From assembly GCA_958299035.1 (NCBI GenBank), contig CATQJL010000316.1, positions 11,936,347 through 12,000,346 of the forward strand: a stretch of 64,000 nucleotides of DNA, written 5' to 3'. A program made the position numbers and the translations under genes. A model generated the notes under the pieces. The model was given only the letters and a program-made list of their open reading frames with translations. It was not told where the DNA came from and made no database searches. Source of the stretch: Cylicocyclus nassatus. Lineage: Eukaryota; Nematoda; Chromadorea; Rhabditida; Strongylidae. Below are positions 33,166 to 44,725 of the stretch, one piece after another. Numbering within the stretch: the stretch's first letter is position 1; each line of letters opens with the position of its first letter.

Positions 33166-35640
33166 GTTAACAATGTTTGAAAATGAGCACTTCTCTTGGG
33201 TGGCCCAATATCAGGAACTCACAAAATTCGCTAAAACTTGGCCCACAGGGGTTTTTTGACATGATAATTGCGAATATATTACTAATTATGCTTAGTAGAG
33301 CCTTTATTTTATGCCTACGGTGCAAACGATAATGGGAGAGGGAATATTCAAGAGGGAGGGGGGGGGGGGGAGAGGGCGTGTCTCAGGCGGTTGCGGGCCG
33401 CATCTCTTGCTCTACTCCGATTATATCGAAACCCCTGTAGACGAGTATTAGCGAATTCGGACGTTTCCAGATATTGAGCTCTCCAAATCAAATGATCATT
33501 ATCAAACACTACTAAGTTTGTTCTGAAGGTGGGTTAGCTTCCTCTTTTTTTGCATTCATTACAAAGCACTACTCCTTTTTGGCCAACTTGAGGGATTCCG
33601 CTTCAAATAACCGTCAAATTATGAATTCAGAAGCCAGGAAAAATCTCGTCCATTTCGATTTCGATGGTTGTGCTTCCAGCGACTATTACCTAGATCAGAA
33701 AAGACGAATTAGACTCAAATCAAAAAACACGAGATGTGAACCATCCATCAGATAATTCATTTTTGTCTAATTCCTTCGCAAAGTGCGCAGTAGCGAAGTT
33801 TTTTTTTAGCATGCTACTATCGACCTAGGTGTAAAAACACGGCTATGTCTCTACTAGAAGGGATGATTGCGGATGAATACCAATAGCGTCTTATTGAGAA
33901 GGATCACGGCCAGAAAGTACTCTTTTCTTGTAAGTTGAAGTCAGCTTTAAATTCTACAGCTTGAAAAAAAGCAAAAGCTTTCAGTGCAAGAAACTTATCG
34001 AAAATCAAAAGTCCGATTTATTTTTGGTACACTCTGTATAGCAGCAACAAGCAAATCGTGCTAATTATTTACTCGCAATCACCACTATATTGAGCAAACG
34101 TCATAGGCGCTCTCACTTGGACCACCATCGGCACTTTCGCAAATGAACCGTCGAAGCAAAAATGTAAGCCAAACATAAACTCTGAAACCCTTGGGATCTA
34201 GAAAGGGACAAATACTGTCATTTAGTCGAAGAAACATTTTCTTATATGAATATGTAGACTTTTAAGCTGGCACCAGAAAAGCTTGAACGTGAAATCTCCG
34301 CTGACTTTGCAAAAAAATAATGCCCTCTGAGTGCTGAAATAAAGAAAAAACAACAAAGCATATTGAACCCACCTCGAACACAGATATAAACACCTGGAAC
34401 AGGACGGCGTTCTTCATTAAGATTTTTTTGGAGGTCGTGACTAAGCGGAGAGCAGGGATTTCATTGCAATACAGCAACCTATAGATTTAGTATGTAATTG
34501 AAAGCTGTAAAATCAAATAACGATGTGAGAAAGGAAAATTATGATTATGACTTCGAGCCACCACGGTCAAATATATGCTGAATCGATCTACCGTCGGAAG
34601 TGATTCTCACATTTGGCGCCACTACAGTATGTCTCAACTAGGAGTAGGCAACCATCTCATGTAAAGCTGCGCGTTGCATCGGTGTGGCTGCGAGCGGACA
34701 GCGCTTGCACTAGATTGAGCAAAAAGGGGAGACGCTGACATAGGTTCTTAACGCGATATATACTGACGTTGCGATAAGGCGCAAACCGCTGCGCGCGTAA
34801 TTTTGGCCTAAGTTGGAATGAAACTCACTGTATGTGTCTCCGCATATAAGTTAACTCAATATTGATTCAGTGAAACTAATCAAAGTAGAATATTAATCTT
34901 ATGGCAAAGCATTGTTTGAAGAGCGCTTAACAATGCACCAATGGCGAACCTAGATTTTGACGACGTTCTCAAAATAGGCGTTAATGAATGTTATGCAAAT
35001 TGTGACATCAGCTGCCATCCTAGTAGCTGCAAAATCGTAGTATCTTCAGAAGCTTATGACTATAGGTGACTAAAAGGTTGGCTGATTACGACTTTGTCAT
35101 TGAATGAAGTTCTAAATGTGTCATTTCTAACCAAGAAAATTTCATTTTGTGCGAAAAGTTAGGGATTTTCGACAAAATACAAATCCTGGATAAGCCCAGC
35201 CTTTGAAGGCACCACGCGTAGGACAACTAGCTTTTCATTATTGAGTTGTAGGTTTTGGCAGGTAAAAATATGATTGCGTAGCAAAATCCTTCCAAGGAGG
35301 GTAGTAATCATTTAATTAAACCAGGTAATATATCCTGTTCAGAAGCAATTACCTTAGAAGAAATCGTGCTCAAGAGCTAGTATCCATAACTGCTTGAACT
35401 GCACGACACCGCACCTAAACCTAAAGCCTATTATTAGCTATACAAGCAAAACCCGCAAACCTGTCATAATAGCGATTTGAGATATAAGAAACCTTCCACA
35501 TCGATGTTTAGCACTGATTGCCTAAAACAATAGGTGCTTCAAGGTTTGTAATAAAAAGTGTAAGCAGCGCTAGTTTTACTTAGCTTTGAAAACAATACCA
35601 GTCATCCCCTGAAATGTAGAAATTATCTACTTGGACTTCA
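33166..35640. other. Unassigned intergenic DNA with repeat blocks
   Basis: Holds a 15-base G run (33358-33372), the repeat block at 33196-33250, and 33990-34260, which is collinear with 61420-61750 (shared CTCGCAATCACC/ACTATA, CGCTCTCACT, CACCATCGGCA, AGAAAGGGAC). No gene supported. Confidence 0.5.
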
Positions 35641-35902
35641 ACATATACAAGGTGTCCCAAAAATGTGCACACTGATTAATCGTCACTCTCCTGTTCTGAC
35701 TTTTTCCGCCAAGTTTGATTGCTGTTTTGTAGAGTTTGCCTCAATTTGAAGTTTGAGTACGAAGCCAGTCACAACTCGATCTTCATTACTCTGGGATTAC
35801 GGTAGGAAATCCCACATACAGAATCTCGTAATATAGGGCGTCTAACAAAATGTTTTCAAATTGGATAGTGCGACGTTCAATAAATCTCGGCATGATATTG
35901 AT

Positions 35903-35927
35903 AATTTGTTCTTTCTTCTTGAGCCAT
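35903..35927. repeat. 25-bp inverted repeat, left copy
   Basis: Reverse complement of 37336-37360, which lies in PLE2 RT coding sequence. Flanking bases also read like RT in the plus direction. Confidence 0.8.
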
Positions 35928-35960
35928 ACACGAGATTGGTAATTGATTTATTTAATTGAC

Positions 35961-35995
35961 GGCTAACGTTTCGGCAGATCGCCTTCGTCAGAGCC
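35961..35995 (-). ncRNA. Hammerhead ribozyme core of PLE2
   Basis: Minus strand: helix I GGCU (35995-35992)/AGCC (35964-35961), CUGACGA (35991-35985), helix II GGC/GCC with a GAUCU loop, GAAA (35972-35969), palindromic ACGU helix III. Predicted cleavage between 35965 and 35964. Stem sequences differ from PLE1 but stay paired. Confidence 0.82.
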
Positions 35996-36243
35996 TGTAA
36001 GCAACAATACGATCCGCAGCCGATTCGAACAAGCCTTACAGCTGAACAGGCGAAATGTTAAACCTTGTTTTCGACCACTGATTCAGCTGCACTCGAGCAC
36101 CTTCTGGATACGCCGATACCACTCTGGAGGAAAGTGGAGGTCACGTTGTCCACTGCTAGAGGAAGATGGACTCGTTAAACGTGTATGCAGACCGCTATTT
36201 ATATACATTAGATCAAAATAATTGATCTAGATAAGGCGAGAGT

Positions 36244-37368
36244 TCATGCGTAATTGCTAAGTTTTCCTCTTTCCGATTCATTTTTGGGGTTTCTTGCATA
36301 AATCCAAAACGCCTCTAAACACTTACGTGCTTGCGTTTGGGACTCATAGGCCAGGATTCTCACTGAAATTTCAAAGTTCGTTCCTGCATGCTACACTACT
36401 CTGTGGGTGCCTAGGGGTGTTGATGTACGTGCTTTATCTCTGCCGTCTAGATGCTCTTTAATACGGATACATAGTGGACGCGCTGTTTCACCAATGTATT
36501 CGTCGCCGCAGATCGCGCATGAAATCAAGTAGATGACTCCAGCTGCCATGCAGTCCCCTTCTCTGCTCGCAGAGCAGATTATGCAATTCGGGGTAACGCA
36601 ATTGCGATCATACAAGCGATTGCGAACCAGGATGGTCTTCAAGTTATTCGGAGGTAGTTCAACAATCGTAACTAAATCTTCAAATCCTACTCTTTTCAAA
36701 CATTGTCGCAATGATGCGCTTACTTCTTTAGATATATATGGGACGCAAAATGTAACTTTTTTGGGCATATAGGAAACATCTTTCTGTACGCGATCTTTGG
36801 CACTTTTCTTTGTTCTACCTGCATGCTGTCCGTATCCATTAGAGGCCGCTATTCTACGAGCAAGCGCTATCGATTCTGTCTTTTCTTTCGGACCACTACA
36901 GACTTGAGAAGCAGTGCGAAACATGTTGTTGATAATGGCTCTCTTCGTCCATGGCGGATGGGCCGAAAGTGAATGGACAAGAATATTTTTATTACTCGGC
37001 TTGCGGTACCATTTTGTCGTGTGCGCACCATAACTGATATTAACCTGCACGTTCAAGAATGGTAACCACTGATCTTTCGGCTTCTCTCTTGTCAATTGTA
37101 TATATTGAGATTGCTCATTCAACAAATTGAAACACTTATCCATATCTTCCTGACAAGCACAGACTAGAAAGCAATCGTCAATATAGCGGCAGTATAGCAG
37201 CGAACGACCTAGCACAGGCGCTTCAATGTTTGCCATGTAAGCTATCGCAAGGGTGGGAGCCAACCTTTGTCCCATGGCTAACCCTCTTTTTTGTGCATAA
37301 TAGCTCCCGGACCACTTGAAAACGTTGCATAAGCTATGGCTCAAGAAGAAAGAACAAATTGTTTTCAA
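36244..37368 (-). pseudogene. PLE2 RT C-terminus plus GIY-YIG endonuclease
   Basis: A 325-codon open frame from 37368 to 36391 carries RGLAMGQRLAP, YCRYIDDC (RT active site), then the linker, NCVTPNCIIC, VIYLISC and YIGETARPL with RIKEHL (GIY-YIG). TAG at 36391-36393 falls after THRVV, but the same phase stays open (GTNFEISVRILAYESQ, CLEAFWIYARNP) to TGA at 36244-36246, so a single nonsense change separates it from its natural end. Better preserved than PLE1 over the RT-endonuclease junction. The ATG at 37368 is internal, not a true start. Confidence 0.88.
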
Positions 37369-37389
37369 ATTGTCTGGAAATTAGTAGCA

Positions 37390-37899
37390 AGGTTTTCATA
37401 CATGCTGAATTCGCTACACACAATTTCTAGGCTTTATTAGCATCCATCCAGGTAGACATGTACACATGGAAATCGCACCTAAAAATTGATTTTACGGGCC
37501 TAACCAAAACACTGCTTAAGCGGCAGTACAAATGGTGCGCATGCGGCTGAATTGCCCCCAAACTAGACCTCAATACCGTTTTTGGGGGACGACTTGCCTC
37601 GAGCTGCTTGCCATTGCGTGTGGACCCGCCGTCCATGTGCGGAGTCCCCGCGCAAAACCCTGCAAGCCGCGGTCGTTCGCTAGGTACGTTACTGGGGTGA
37701 GGTGCCTGGATGTTGCCTTTAATGGTGTAATCGCACTAACATATATTGAAAAAACCGTTATTACGTTATAGTTGGAATAACTTATTAGAATAACTTGTAG
37801 TTGGAATAACATCGCAGTGGAGTGCAAATCCCGTATCCAAAATCGGCGGCTTCAACCTAGTACAAAAAGTTTTCTTGTTTGAATTCCTATCTGAAGCAG
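37390..37899. other. GC-richer insert of unknown nature
   Basis: 37500-37740 is clearly GC-richer than its surroundings (CGAGCTGCTTGCCATTGCG; CCTGCAAGCCGCGG). Frames on both strands have no domain. It lies between PLE2 and the right MITE arm, so it may be a further insertion. Confidence 0.4.
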
Positions 37900-38103
37900 A
37901 ATATGGTTTTCAATGGCTTATAATCCTTGTCAAAGTCCCTACCGTAATCCTACACTAATGAAAAGCGACCTGTTGTTTGCTCCATACTGTGAATCCAAGC
38001 TGAAGCCAGCTCTACAGAATGGTACATGATGTTTAGCAAAAGATTTCTAAGCAGAGACTTATTAACGATCAAACAGCGTGCACACTTTTTTGAGCACCCT
38101 GTA

Positions 38104-39360
38104 TATTTTATAATCTTTTTCCTCTAGTCATAGTGAAATTATCTTCAAAGTATTCAACACGTTGAAGACGAGCCATTTTTTGGAGGTCTGTTCCTGTGGA
38201 CGAGACGTTTCTGTGCATCCCTACGCCTGGCCCCATGTATGTATGCATGTATCCATGCACGAAATACAAAATGTGCAAGCCCCGTTGGCAAGCTCCGCCC
38301 ACTCGACCAAAAATGTCGGAAATTGCCCAAATTCCAAGAATTCATGCGAATTCCGCCACTTTCGAAAAGTGGGCGGAGTTTGCCACTTAGGAGACGGAGT
38401 TTGCCTGTCGGTGGATGGGGCCTGGCTAAAAGTTGTTTGAGGTTTTTGCGTTCATCTACGGCCTTATCCATGCTTTATATGAACAAAAAGGTTTTTTGTG
38501 AGAGGCATGGGAGTGGGCGGAATTTGCCAAAAGGGGCGGGGCTAATACATGAGGTACATCTGAGCCTATGTTGATTATATAAAATAAAAACAAGATAAAT
38601 TATATAAACAAAAACTAAGAGGATTGGACAGATAGTAATATTAAGGCCGTTCACTATTGCGCGGCGTCGTCCACAGGGACAGACTGCCTGCTGCACACCA
38701 TTGCGCGGCACTGTCGTCAGCATGTTGATGTTCAACTTACGAGAAAGTGTTCTTAGTCTGATTGGCTTTTTCGAATAAATGTTTTACCATTTTCTAAATG
38801 CACTGAAAGCTGTATTCTCTGTATCATCCGCCACATGGCTCCTCTCGAAGTATGAGCTTATTTTGCAAAAATTGATAGGCCTGCCTAAAATCAGTCGTTA
38901 TGTTGGTGCAGTCTCAAATAAAGCAGTATTGCATAAACATAATTGCCAAAATTTATCAATCTCTTAGAATGCTCTGATATTTGACACTGGCCCTTTGACC
39001 TCTTCTAAGCGAATTTGTTTGATTGCGCGTTCAATCACCCGTATAACTAGGCGGTCAGAAAAGCGTGGAAGGTGAGAGGACAAGCTCACCAGCGCTCAAT
39101 GCTTTTCAAAGAAATTATAAATTTCATCTAGAAAGCCACTCCAACTGTGCACAATTTCTCCGTAAGCCGTGCTATTCGAACTAAACACTTCAGTTGACCT
39201 ATTGCACTGATTATTAAAGATTTCTGTTTTTACTTCTTGCTTGCTTTATGCATTACGTCATGGCTGCAGTGAGTCTGTTTAACGCAATCTATGCGTCCAT
39301 CAGTAATGTTTTTAGCCAAAAAAGTAGTTGCCTACGTTATCCTCTAATAAATGATTCCTG
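38104..39360. other. Unassigned
   Basis: GC-moderate segment at 38270-38560 with repeated TTGCCAAATT/GGCGGAGTTTGCC-like blocks, then GCGCGGC blocks at 38656 and 38702. No gene supported. Confidence 0.4.
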
Positions 39361-39363
39361 AAT

Positions 39364-39480
39364 TGGCTTACACCTACCTACGGTAACGCATACGGTTACG
39401 GATATTCCGGATATTTTACACCTAATTAAGGTTACGGATACGTCTCAACATACGGATACGGTTACAGATACCCCCCTATA
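39364..39480 (+). pseudogene. Gly/Tyr-rich peptide segment (possible YG-type peptide relic)
   Basis: One frame reads TYGNAYGYGYSGYFTPN, a TAA, then GYGYVSTYGYGYRYPP. Alternating Tyr-Gly is typical of nematode YG-rich antimicrobial/neuropeptide-like and some cuticle proteins. No signal peptide or start is visible; an AATAAA follows at about 39595. It may be a last exon, a relic, or a chance TACGG/TTACGGA repeat. Confidence 0.3.
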
Positions 39481-39892
39481 CTCCTACTATCCTTATAGTG
39501 GACTATGTACAAACAGAGATAAGCAGGTTTTCAAGAAGCACCTCAAGCTGCTGTCATTCCCAAATTTAAGTGATGATTAGATATAGCATCTTTACAAATA
39601 AAAGCCTGCAAAACTAGACTAATTCCAAATAGGAAAAATTGAGGTTGTGGCTTCAGTGGAAAAATGTTCTAAAGGCAGCTGCTGTACTCCTGCTGTTTTG
39701 TAATAGCTATTTTTGGATCTTCTATTCAGACAAGAAGCTTTTGATGAAAAAGCTGTTTCGAAAACGTATTTAAAAAAACGTCTTTCATATTTGCACCAAT
39801 CCAATAGTCGGCAGCGCCAATGAAACTCAACGCCAACGCATGATGAATGTCAGCGCATCGCTGTGCTGAGCTTCTTCTCGTTCAACCTCTTA

Positions 39893-40142
39893 GGGGCCGG
39901 GCATACTTCATTGGCAAATTGCCAATCGCGTCGCGATTTCGGTCGCGACGCGATTTGGCAATTCGCCAGAAGTCTTGGGTTCTAACACTAGCAAACTGTA
40001 CATGCATGATGTGTATAACCAATGTGGATTGATAAACGCCCTACTTTCTGTACACTTAAAATGTGCTTACAGTGAGTTATGGACAATTGTGATATTGCCA
40101 AATCGCGTCGCGACTGAAATCGCAAGAAGTATGCCCGGCCCT
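39893..40142. mobile_element. PIF/Harbinger-type MITE (250 bp)
   Basis: TIR GGGCCGGGCATACTTC / GAAGTATGCCCGGCCC (within one base of each end), flanked by TTA at 39890-39892 and 40143-40145. TTA duplication and GGGCC terminus fit PIF/Harbinger. The left arm holds an internal palindrome (TCGCGTCGCGA...TCGCGACGCGA). Confidence 0.85.
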
Positions 40143-40508
40143 TTAGGGGATTATGCTGAGGATTTGAATAGTGCTACGCAGGCAATAAAAGTAAAATCAC
40201 TGAATGATGATTTCTAATGAAACAGTGACCGTGGGTAAGAGTATGTCAACAAGGCTTCCACTTGTCCTGCAAAAAAATGCGCAGCACTGTCATAATAGAT
40301 CCTCAGGAACTTCACGAGTTTTTCATCAAGTTCATGGAAAGGTAAATGACGCCGAAAATGAGAGATAATTTTCGGGAATCATCGTGCTCATATACAAAAC
40401 GATAAAAAAACTGACACCATGGCTATGATCTGCCAGCACAAGTGTAACAGAGCCTCTAAAAGATGGGTAGCAAGCAAATGATGCAGATTTCTAGAGCACC
40501 AAGTTAAA

Positions 40509-40692
40509 ATACCACCCACATAACATGCAAAATTTCCGTGAATGTCGCGAAATTCCGGAAATTCCGCAAAATTTCAGGAAATTCCGCAAAACTTCCGGAA
40601 ATTCGCAGAACTTCGCGACATTCCCGGAATTTCGCGGAATTTCCGAAATTTGGAGACATTTACGGAAATTTCGCACGTTATGAAGGTGGTAT
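40509..40692. repeat. Inverted-repeat element with GAAATTCCG core
   Basis: Termini ATACCACCCACATAACATGC / ...GTTATGAAGGTGGTAT. The core is a run of related 9-14-mers (GAAATTCCG, CGCGAAATTCC), giving a minisatellite-like interior that reads similarly on both strands. Confidence 0.72.
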
Positions 40693-40838
40693 TGTATCTG
40701 GCTGATAAACTGATGAAACGGTAATTTTCTCTTACTACTGCTAGCAGATAACCGTTAAGAACGACATGTGAATTTTTTCATTCAAACCTTCCTGCTGAAG
40801 TGATTTAAGCTTTTCTACAGTTATGACAATGCCATACA

Positions 40839-40970
40839 GTTAGGACAGTGGAATATGAAAATCCTCGACAAAATCGGCGAATTCGGCGAATTCGGCAAAG
40901 TCGGCGAAAAACGCAAAGTCGCCGACTTCGTCGACATCGCCGAGAATTTTCACATTCCACTGTCATAACA
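40839..40970. repeat. Inverted-repeat element with TCGGCGAA core
   Basis: Arms GACAGTGGAATATGAAAAT and ATTTTCACATTCCACTGTC around short tandem TCGGCGAA/TCGCCGA units. Same design as 40509-40692 but a different sequence. Confidence 0.72.
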
Positions 40971-42727
40971 GTTTGAATGCTTATTTGATGCAAATCTTTG
41001 TTTTGCTGAAATGGATCACTTAACGTGCTGGCAACATTTGTTACATTGTTTTTTGGTCGGCCGAGATACACGATTCTCAAATTTGGGAGAAAATTCATGA
41101 GAACGTGAGTTCGCAACCTTATTTTGACGAGCAGTGCAGATAGGGACCTGCGCTAAGCACGACCCGATAGCGTTTTTTACAGAGAATTTGCAAAAACACG
41201 CAAGCAAGTTCTTTAATAGAGGAAGAGAGGTGCAAACGAATCTCCAACCTTGCATAGTTTAAGTAAAATTTTTCCATTTGAAACTTCACTGGAAAACTCC
41301 TTGGCGCATAATTCAAATTTTCGTCAACAGTGGGTTTGAAAACTACTGTGAGTGGAGTCTCGGGTCAATCCAAGATCATCAATATTTCAGCCAATACCAG
41401 CGGCTAGACCAAGGCGAGAATTGGGAAAAATCAAATGACGCCAATTTCTTAGAAAACTAGAGCATAAAGGTTATCCGACCTGCTGATTACAAAATACACA
41501 TCTGCTACTCATGATAGCTTCTTTTTGTAAGGCTAACGGTGGCTAGATTTCAGGTAGATATAGATTCTAACAAACTTTGCTAGCCATTTTCGCCTTCACT
41601 TCAAAGAATACTTTGCACCTTGTTTGGCTGCTAAGAAACTCGCGAAGCTGCTGTATCGAATGATGCCTATCTTAGCCCTCTATCTACATTGAATAGCGGA
41701 CTGTACCCTAACAAAAACCCATTCGCAGAATATAATTCAAGACCTCAGATCAAACTAAATGACTTTTCTACCATATATTGGGTGTATAGTAACAACTGAC
41801 GTGGGCGAGGCTTACAGTTCACAGCTAAAAATTGATAAAATCGATATTTCAGAGGTTGCGAAATCTCCAAACCATGATTTTGATATTTTGGAGAATGCGG
41901 AACCTCTAAAATCGACAAAGTCGGTTTTCTGAAGGTTGTAAAATCTTCAACATCTTTGAAATCAACAAGATCGACAAAATCGACATCATTGTAAACTCCA
42001 AAATTTCAATTTTATCAGATTTCAAGATTTCGTGCCTGCAGGGTTTCGATTTTTGCTCGATATACGAGATTTTAAGAGCTGATAAATGAAAATAGATCGA
42101 AGCCGGTTTTTGCTAACTTCAACATTTCCTGAATCATTAAACCTTCATTTTATCGATTTTACCTATCTCCACCACATTACACGTTCTGAAGCTTTCTTCA
42201 AAAACACGAATTTTTCCATTTTCTGAAGATTTCGAACCCCGCGGACTTCCCAAGACTCCCCGAATTCCCACTTTTTCCCAGTCCGCCCAGTACATTCCAT
42301 TTTTTCTCCATCTGTTCCCACTTTTTCCACATTTGATCGAAAACACGATTCCACCCGAATTCTTCGTTAGCTCCGCCCGCTTTTCGCCACGCCCCATAAC
42401 CAAATCTCCGTCCACTTCTCCTCCACACTCCCATTCCAGCCCACCCGTGTCCGAGCCATTAACCACCACTAACCACAAATAAACCACTGCTGACCGATTT
42501 ATATATAAAGATCAAAGATCAAGAAAATCTCCAGGTACTGTAGGGCAGCGCCCCTTCACATTCAAGCTGTGCCCAACTCTAATCACCAGCTGGTAGCGCA
42601 TCAAGAATTGTACCGAAATGTTGCTACGCCAGCGCCATGATCATCCTTCTGGAATTATTATTTCAATTTGATTCATAAAGGTTCCTCTACAAGTCCGGGA
42701 CCGTTCTTACAAGGGAAAGATACTTGG
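40971..42727. other. Unassigned; AAATCGAC-rich stretch
   Basis: 41860-42010 has scattered AAATCGA(C/T)A and AGGTTG(C/T)(G/A)AAATCT units. 42140-42490 is a GC-richer block with TTTTTCC/CCCACTTTTTCC repeats. No gene supported. Confidence 0.4.
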
Positions 42728-43172
42728 CCGAAGTGGCGTTTCCATGAGAAATGTAAATTATCTTATAGAGCAAGGAACACTGATTCCAAATCTACTTTCG
42801 ATATCTGCAAAGCGCTTTTGGGAAGGGAATTTTGAGAATTTTTTGAGATAAAAATTTAATGATTAGGCTAAGATAAAATTAGATGTTGAGATCTTTCCAG
42901 CGCTCAAAAGGAGCAATGACCGACATGTGTTTATTAGAGTTAAGGTCTTTATTCCATAAAACGCCATGGTAGTAATCATGGCACCATTTGGGCTCACGGA
43001 CTAAAATTCTGAATGATTTTATTGTAGCGGCGCTTTCAAATTTTCGCATAAGAAAATTTCCATAACTCCCCACCCAGAGGCGCTTTGTAGATACCGAAAG
43101 TAGGTCTGATATCAGCATCCCAAGCTCTACAAGAATATATACATTTTGTGTAGATACGCCACTTCGACCAAA
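42728..43172. repeat. Foldback repeat, family shared with 10330-10775
   Basis: Arms: GAAGTGGCGTTTCC, TCTACTTTCGATATCTGCAA and AAAGCGC on the left return inverted on the right (GCGCTTTGTAGATACCGAAA; ACGCCACTTCG). Length and order match 10330-10775. Confidence 0.74.
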
Positions 43173-43867
43173 TATCCCCCCTTATCAGTGCTTAATTATC
43201 AGATCATCAATCTTGAAATTGTACTTTCCCAGCCGTGTCAAAGAACAAGGTGATTTCACCCGGGATTATTATTGAACACTTTGATTTTGTACTTCAGAAA
43301 TATCGCTTACTACGCGGTCCCGGCCTCATTCAAAAAGTATAGATTAGCCTGCAAAAGACCAGGCGCCAATCGTAGAAGCATATTTATTTTAACATAATCT
43401 GATAAACTTTCTGAATATGATACCATTCCGCAAATGCGCTTACATCTCCACACGCCATGTACAGAGAGACCATAACGCACTACTCAAAGCTGTGCAGACT
43501 TACACCTCTCTCAATTCCTTCATGTTGAGCGCCAACAATGTTCTTTGAACAATATTATTGTTTGCGAGCTACGCAGTGGCCGATAACGAATTATCGCATC
43601 GTTCTGGTTCGCAAAATGAACTAAGCAATGGTGCCTTTTTGCATAAATGCAGTGGAATATTGATTATAATCAGTTTAATTTTTATGAAGGTAAGGTGAAG
43701 TAAATCCGTTGCTGTCAGTGCATTCCAACCTTCCTGTGAGACAGTTCTTTTCACGCAATTGCGCCCTCATGCGGAATAGTGTGTAGAACAAAAGGTAACA
43801 GAATAGTGTTTGAAAGTAAGGAAGTCACAAAAGGCTCTATGTAAAATACATAAATTGTTGCTACATA

Positions 43868-44723
43868 TTAGGTTGGCTAGAAAGTTCTTGCGTAATTCAA
43901 ACAAAATTTAATAACTTTTCAATGACTAAACCTAAATTCACAATCTTGTTCTCTAAAAATATTAGAAGGCCTGCGCTCCATAATGGATGTTTAAATGCAA
44001 GATTTCATGAGCTAGCCCCCGAGAACGAAGCTCTCAAATGTGGGACTTCAAAATTTGCAATTTTGAGTTTGGTGCCGAAAATCGCAGAATGCCGCTAGCT
44101 AGCCGAAAAAAAAAATCTGTAAAAATTATTTACACTGCAGAAGTCCATACGTTATTTTAGCAGGCTTCAATCTCGCATGGAAATGCGAAAACAAAAAATT
44201 TTGCGGAATTTGTCATTTTACAGAATAAATCCCCTTATCGATGTAATTTTTCCACAAAAACACAGTTTGCAACCAGAAATACGACAAATTGCCTATTTAG
44301 AGCTTTGCGACGTTTTTTGGAGTGTAAAAAATAGTTTTTGCCGAAAAACTGCGGTAATGAGTGGATTTTTTCCGCAAAATGACTATTTCACGAATTTTTT
44401 GTTTTTGCTTCACCGTGCAAGATCAAAGCCTTCCAAAGTAACTTATGGACTTCTGCAGTGTAAGTAATTTTTACAGATTTTTTTCGGCTAGCTAGCGACA
44501 CTCTGCGATTTTCTGGCACCAAACTCAAAATTGCAAATTTTGAAGTCCCATATTTGAGAGCTTCGTTCTCGGGGACTAGCTCATGAAATCTTGCGCTTAA
44601 ACATCCATCTCGGAGCGCAGGCCCTCTAATATTTTTAGAGAACAAGATTGTGAATTTAGGTTTAGTCATTGAAAAGTTATTGAATTTTGTTTGAATTACG
44701 CAAGAACTTTCTAGCCAACCTAA
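43868..44723. mobile_element. Mariner-like foldback MITE (856 bp)
   Basis: Termini TTAGGTTGGCTAGAAAGTTC / GAACTTTCTAGCCAACCTAA with TA at 43866-43867 and 44724-44725. Inverted arms extend nearly 300 bp with high identity (GAACAAGATTGTGAATTTAG; GAGAACGAAGCTCTC). Mirror-image frames across it are artefacts of the palindrome. Confidence 0.9.
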
Positions 44724-44725
44724 TA

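Larger units (their letters stand above)
35932..37385 (-). mobile_element. Penelope-like element PLE2, 5'-truncated
   Basis: Minus-strand PLE with the C-terminal half of the RT, the GIY-YIG endonuclease and a 3' tail with hammerhead. The 5' part including half of the RT is missing. A perfect 25-bp inverted repeat (35903-35927 and 37336-37360) shows that a piece of its own RT coding sequence sits in reverse beyond its 3' end. Exact outer borders are not clear. Confidence 0.85.
35648..38101. mobile_element. GGTGTCCC-type MITE split by PLE2
   Basis: Left end CAAGGTGTCCCAAAAATGTG and right end ...GCACACTTTTTTGAGCACCCTG, with TA at 35646-35647 and 38102-38103. MITE arms cover about 35648-35850 and 37900-38101. 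The related, uninterrupted copy is 48782-49447. Confidence 0.75.

Noticed and set aside
40550..40680. CRISPR-like array of GAAATTCCG units
   Set aside because: Units are short, adjacent and irregular with no spacers, and the genome is eukaryotic.
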